64,000 nt of DNA, from NCBI RefSeq assembly GCF_022513585.1, contig NZ_JAKWBF010000014.1:1-64000 (forward strand). The letters are read 5' to 3'. Shown piece by piece: positions 61,321-64,000 of the stretch. Both the position numbers and the translations under genes were made by a program. This stretch comes from Gordonia gummivorans. Lineage in GTDB: Bacteria > Actinomycetota > Actinomycetes > Mycobacteriales > Mycobacteriaceae. Positions within the stretch are counted from its first letter, which is position 1, and each line of letters starts with the position of its first letter. The notes under the pieces were generated by a model. That model was not told the DNA's origin. It did no database searches and saw only the letters and a list, made by a program, of their open reading frames with translations.

Positions 61321-62745
61321 TCAGCCGAGTTCGAAACGACGGCCCATGTCGGACATGAACACCCCGTTCGGGTCGACGCGGCGTCGAACGGCGAGCCACT
61401 CGTCGATGCGCGGATACATCTTGTGGAAGCTCTCGGCCGAGGTGCGCGAGTCCTTGGCGGTGTAGAGCCGACCCCCCATCGCCATGACCCGACGATCGAG
61501 TTCGTTGAGGAACTCGGCCAGGCCGTCCTTCACCGGGAAGTCCAGGCAGACGTTCCAGCCCTTGAAGGGGAAGCTGAGCGGTGCCTTGTTGCCCCCGCCG
61601 AACAGCTTGATGACGTTGAGGAAGCTGACGTGGCCCGACGCCTGGATGTCCTCGATGAGCTTGGTGAACTCGCCCTCGTTACCGGTCGGCACGATGAACT
61701 GGTACTGGGCAAAGCCGCCGCCGCGCCCGTAGGCGTTGTTCCAGTTCCCGAACACGTCGAGCATGTGATAGAACTGCGCGAGATTTTTCACCTTGCCCTC
61801 GCTTGGCGGGCCGATTCGGTAGTACGCCTCGCCGACCAGCGAGAAGCTGAGCTTGTTGGCCAGCCCGCGCGGGAAGACGTCGGGGAAGGTGATCAGCGGC
61901 TTGTTGTTGAAGCTCAGCGGGTCCTTGCGGTATTTCTCCGGCAGTTCGTCGAGCTTGGCCAGGTTGCCGCGGGAGAACGTGCCGCGCCCCAGCTTGGGGG
62001 GTGCGCTGATCGTGTCGAACCAGCCCGACGCGTATTCGTAACCGTCCTCGAAGCCGTCCTGAAGGTGCAGGTCGATGGTCTCCTGCAGCGTCGCGGTCTG
62101 GGCGGTGTCGGCGATGAAGTAGGCGCTCTCGGTGCGCTTCATCTGGATCTTGGCCCGCAGCACGATGCCGGTCAGGCCGATGCCGGCGACCGTCGCCCAG
62201 AAGATCGAACCGTCCGGGTCGTCGTCGGAGCCCGCCGGCTTCAGTGTCAACACCCGACCGTCTGCGACCAGCAGATGCATTTCGACGACGTGGTTGCCGA
62301 AGCTGCCCTGGCTGTGATGGTTCTTGCCGTGGATGTCGTGGGCGATGGCCCCGCCGACGGTGACCTGCCGGGTGCCCGGGAGCACCGGAACCCACAGCCC
62401 GTGTGGCAGCGCGACCTGCATCAATGCGTCGAGGCTCAGTCCGGCGTCGACGTCGACGATGCCCGTCTCGTCGTCGATCGAGTAGACGCGGGTCAACGGT
62501 GTCATATCGACGGTGAGGCCACCGCTGTTCTGACCGGACTCGTTGTACGACCGCCCGAGACCGCGCGCGATCACACCGCGCTTGAGGTAGTCGGGCTTGT
62601 CGGCGTTGTCGTCGGCGACGCGTGCCACCGCTTCGGCGATGACCTCGGGATACGGGGTGGAGAGCACGTGCCCTTCGGTGGGTGTCGTGCGGGACCACCC
62701 GACCAGGTGGCGGGTAGTGATCGGCAGCAACTCTTCAGTAGACAT
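61321..62745 (-). CDS. dprE1: Decaprenylphosphoryl-beta-D-ribose oxidase DprE1
   Basis: A 474-residue FAD-dependent oxidase of the VAO family that oxidises the 2'-OH of decaprenylphosphoryl-ribose. The FAD domain has [42 protein letters not shown] and [10 protein letters not shown]; the C-terminal domain has [32 protein letters not shown] and ends near [11 protein letters not shown]. Cys400 aligns with Cys387 of M. tuberculosis DprE1, the residue trapped by benzothiazinones. ATG 62745 lies 8 nt behind TACCCT with no ribosome site, so the transcript is probably leaderless. Confidence 0.96.
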   Translation of the reverse strand: MSTEELLPITTRHLVGWSRTTPTEGHVLSTPYPEVIAEAVARVADDNADKPDYLKRGVIARGLGRSYNESGQNSGGLTVDMTPLTRVYSIDDETGIVDVDAGLSLDALMQVALPHGLWVPVLPGTRQVTVGGAIAHDIHGKNHHSQGSFGNHVVEMHLLVADGRVLTLKPAGSDDDPDGSIFWATVAGIGLTGIVLRAKIQMKRTESAYFIADTAQTATLQETIDLHLQDGFEDGYEYASGWFDTISAPPKLGRGTFSRGNLAKLDELPEKYRKDPLSFNNKPLITFPDVFPRGLANKLSFSLVGEAYYRIGPPSEGKVKNLAQFYHMLDVFGNWNNAYGRGGGFAQYQFIVPTGNEGEFTKLIEDIQASGHVSFLNVIKLFGGGNKAPLSFPFKGWNVCLDFPVKDGLAEFLNELDRRVMAMGGRLYTAKDSRTSAESFHKMYPRIDEWLAVRRRVDPNGVFMSDMGRRFELG

Positions 62746-62759
62746 CGCACATGAGGGTA
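62746..62759 (-). promoter_or_regulatory. Putative -10 element for leaderless dprE1 transcript
   Basis: TACCCT on the minus strand (complement of 62754-62759) lies 8 nt before the dprE1 ATG. Hexamer and spacing are identical to those at glf. Confidence 0.5.
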
Positions 62760-62809
62760 CTCGGGTGATCCTGACGGGCGTATAAGCACGCTGTTCTCAT
62801 GTGCGACCT

Positions 62810-63232
62810 TCAGTCACCGACCAGTTTCTCGGTCTCATCCGTCGGCGACGCGGTGGGAAAATTGAGGTCCGCGCATCCGTCCAGCAGGCGTTTGTCGTAC
62901 GCGACGAGGGCGGTGAGGTGGTCACCCAGTTGCGCCGCGGACGCAAGGTGGATGGCATCCAGGGAACGCAGCGTCGGCGCTCCGATGGTCTCGGCCAGTT
63001 CCATCACGGTGTCGGTGAGGACGAGTACATCGATGCTGTCGAGTAGTTCGCGGGCACGTTCGACGATCCCTCTACTCGCGTCGCGCGCCGCGGTTCGCAT
63101 CAACTCCACGCGCCCGAGTGCGCTTGTTGCCACCGCCTCGTCAGGGTGCTGTCCGAGCCAGGCGACCAGCGCAGGCGTTTCGGTCTCGCGCACAATGAGT
63201 TTCGTCATCGCCGAGGTGTCGAGGTAGATCAT
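62810..63232 (-). CDS. PIN-domain toxin, VapC-like
   Basis: A 140-residue PIN-domain ribonuclease. Acidic residues of the metal site are present: Asp5 ([11 protein letters not shown]), Glu43 (GRVELMRTA), Asp92 ([10 protein letters not shown]) and Asp113 (AYDKRLLDG). Its ATG overlaps the upstream antitoxin stop (ATGA), the usual order antitoxin then toxin. The RNA target is unknown. It lies 64 nt downstream of the divergent dprE1 start. Confidence 0.9.
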   Translation of the reverse strand: MIYLDTSAMTKLIVRETETPALVAWLGQHPDEAVATSALGRVELMRTAARDASRGIVERARELLDSIDVLVLTDTVMELAETIGAPTLRSLDAIHLASAAQLGDHLTALVAYDKRLLDGCADLNFPTASPTDETEKLVGD

Positions 63233-63501
63233 CGCTCGTCGCGAATGCTGTCGAGAGTTGCCGAGAGGTCGCGAGAAGGAAGAGCGTCGGGATCGATTGC
63301 GCGCAATCGCTGCGGCGTGCGCGACGGCACCAGCACGCCGGCCTCGATCAATGACTCGCGACTGCGCTCATCCGCGCTGACAGGAACGAGCTTGGCCACG
63401 GTCCGACCGCGATTCGTGATGGAAACCTCCTCGCCGGCTTCCACTTGTGCAAGATAGCGAGACGCGTGCTGACGTAGTTCGCGAATTCCGATGACTGCCA
63501 T
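63229..63501 (-). CDS. Phd/YefM-type antitoxin (VapB-like)
   Basis: A 90-residue antitoxin. The N-terminus [41 protein letters not shown] in overlapping blocks is the Phd/YefM DNA-binding fold; the C-terminal part (about 55-90) should wrap the toxin. ATG 63501 is directly downstream of a perfect palindrome. It overlaps the toxin gene by 4 nt. Confidence 0.9.
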   Translation of the reverse strand: MAVIGIRELRQHASRYLAQVEAGEEVSITNRGRTVAKLVPVSADERSRESLIEAGVLVPSRTPQRLRAIDPDALPSRDLSATLDSIRDER

Positions 63502-63508
63502 GGCCAAA

Positions 63509-63529
63509 GGTAGCACATATTGTGCTACC
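63509..63529. promoter_or_regulatory. Palindromic operator of the toxin-antitoxin pair
   Basis: GGTAGCACA (63509-63517) and TGTGCTACC (63521-63529) form a perfect 9-bp inverted repeat around TAT, ending 7 nt before the antitoxin start. This is the expected place for autorepression by the antitoxin-toxin complex. Confidence 0.75.
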
Positions 63530-63562
63530 CGAGACGATCGTTTGGCCGCCGGCCCTGTCGCA

Positions 63563-64000
63563 TCAGGGCAGCTTGTTGCCGTAGACCAGCACATATCCCG
63601 ACGCCGTGGTGCTGCCGGTCAGGGACACCACGGTCTGCCCCTTGCTCAGCGTGGCAGTGCGGGGGTCCGAGCCGGGCGGGTCGACGGTGGTCACGGGCGA
63701 AAAGCCCGCGCCTTGCAGTTGGGTGAGCGCCGAGTCGAAGGCGCTCGGTCCCAGGCCGCGCACCTCGAGGATTCCGGCGCCGGTCTGCCCGTGCTGGTAC
63801 CGGTAGGTGCCTCCACTCACGACGGGGATGTCCGACGGCCACTCCTGGGGCACCTGCGTCGACCCGGCCTCGGTGGTCCTCGTTGTCGGAACCGGGACCG
63901 TCGACGTCGTGGTCGACATGCTCGTGGTGGTCGACGCGGCGGAGTCCTCGCTCGCGTCGTCCCCGCATCCGGTGAGCAGAGCGATCGCGGCTGCGACGCC
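63563..64000 (-). CDS. Lipoprotein, 5' end outside window
   Basis: At least 145 residues are visible and the frame stays open to the window edge. The visible N-terminal part reads AAAIALLTGCGDDASE, a signal peptide end with lipobox LTGC, so a start upstream of position 64000 is expected. A Thr/Ser/Pro linker follows, then a globular part (IPVVSGGTYRYQHGQTGAGILEVRGLG ... FSPVTTVDPP) ending YVLVYGNKLP. I do not recognise the family. An internal ATG at 63919 is not the true start. Confidence 0.7.
   Translation of the reverse strand, partial: GVAAAIALLTGCGDDASEDSAASTTTSMSTTTSTVPVPTTRTTEAGSTQVPQEWPSDIPVVSGGTYRYQHGQTGAGILEVRGLGPSAFDSALTQLQGAGFSPVTTVDPPGSDPRTATLSKGQTVVSLTGSTTASGYVLVYGNKLP

Overview
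The window looks like chromosomal DNA from a high-GC, mycolic-acid-containing actinobacterium (Mycobacteriales). Gordonia or a close relative is my best guess. The reasons are high GC, many GTG starts, and a near-complete set of arabinogalactan and mycolate genes in an order close to the Mycobacterium tuberculosis glf-to-dprE1 region. Genus assignment is inference; I ran no searches.

Layout. 0.1-2.5 kb: a minus-strand operon of two AhpD/CMD-type proteins and an acyl-CoA dehydrogenase. 2.7-6.1 kb: a divergent pair, a secreted peptidoglycan amidase and a SpoIID/LytB protein. 6.1-10 kb: a GAF-ANTAR regulator, then a four-gene operon whose genes all overlap by ATGA (GT2 glycosyltransferase, acyl-CoA dehydrogenase-like protein, PIG-L deacetylase, NodS-like methyltransferase). 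10.2-17.2 kb: galactan and arabinan precursor genes glf, glfT2, PAP2 phosphatase, ubiA and aftB, overlapping or abutting. 17.6-22.0 kb: two mycolyltransferases (the second with a C-terminal LGFP region), a DUF732 lipoprotein and a Culp6-like cutinase. 22.2-32.5 kb: an LLM oxidoreductase, then the mycolate condensation genes fadD32, pks13 and accD4. 32.5-35 kb: a large inverted-repeat element, a degenerate EAL-DICT protein, a small membrane protein and Dps.

35.0-54.9 kb is the most unusual part. It holds five full-length Emb-type arabinosyltransferases where M. tuberculosis has three. Two embA-embB-like pairs lie head to head around a 135-bp gap, and both pairs have the same 8-nt gene overlap (ATGASTGA). 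A solitary embC-like gene lies further right. Between them is an NmtR-type metal sensor divergent from a CtpJ-like P1B-4 ATPase. 54.9-62.7 kb: aroQ, SRPBCC-ArsR, DUF389, an MBL hydrolase, then aftA, dprE2 and dprE1. The usual dprE1-dprE2-aftA-embC line is therefore broken between aftA and embC. The window ends with a VapBC-type toxin-antitoxin pair and a truncated lipoprotein.

The cell-wall genes form one pathway: decaprenyl-phosphoryl-arabinose supply (ubiA, phosphatase, dprE1, dprE2), galactan (glf, glfT2), arabinan (aftA, embs, aftB), mycolate synthesis (fadD32, pks13, accD4) and mycolate transfer (the two esterases). Two patterns cut across genes. One is a start-proximal TACC(A/C)T-N8-start-codon signature at glf, embA, embC and dprE1, which suggests shared leaderless promoters. 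The other is a REP-like palindrome family that fills the intergenic gaps and has also entered the aftB and pks13 reading frames.
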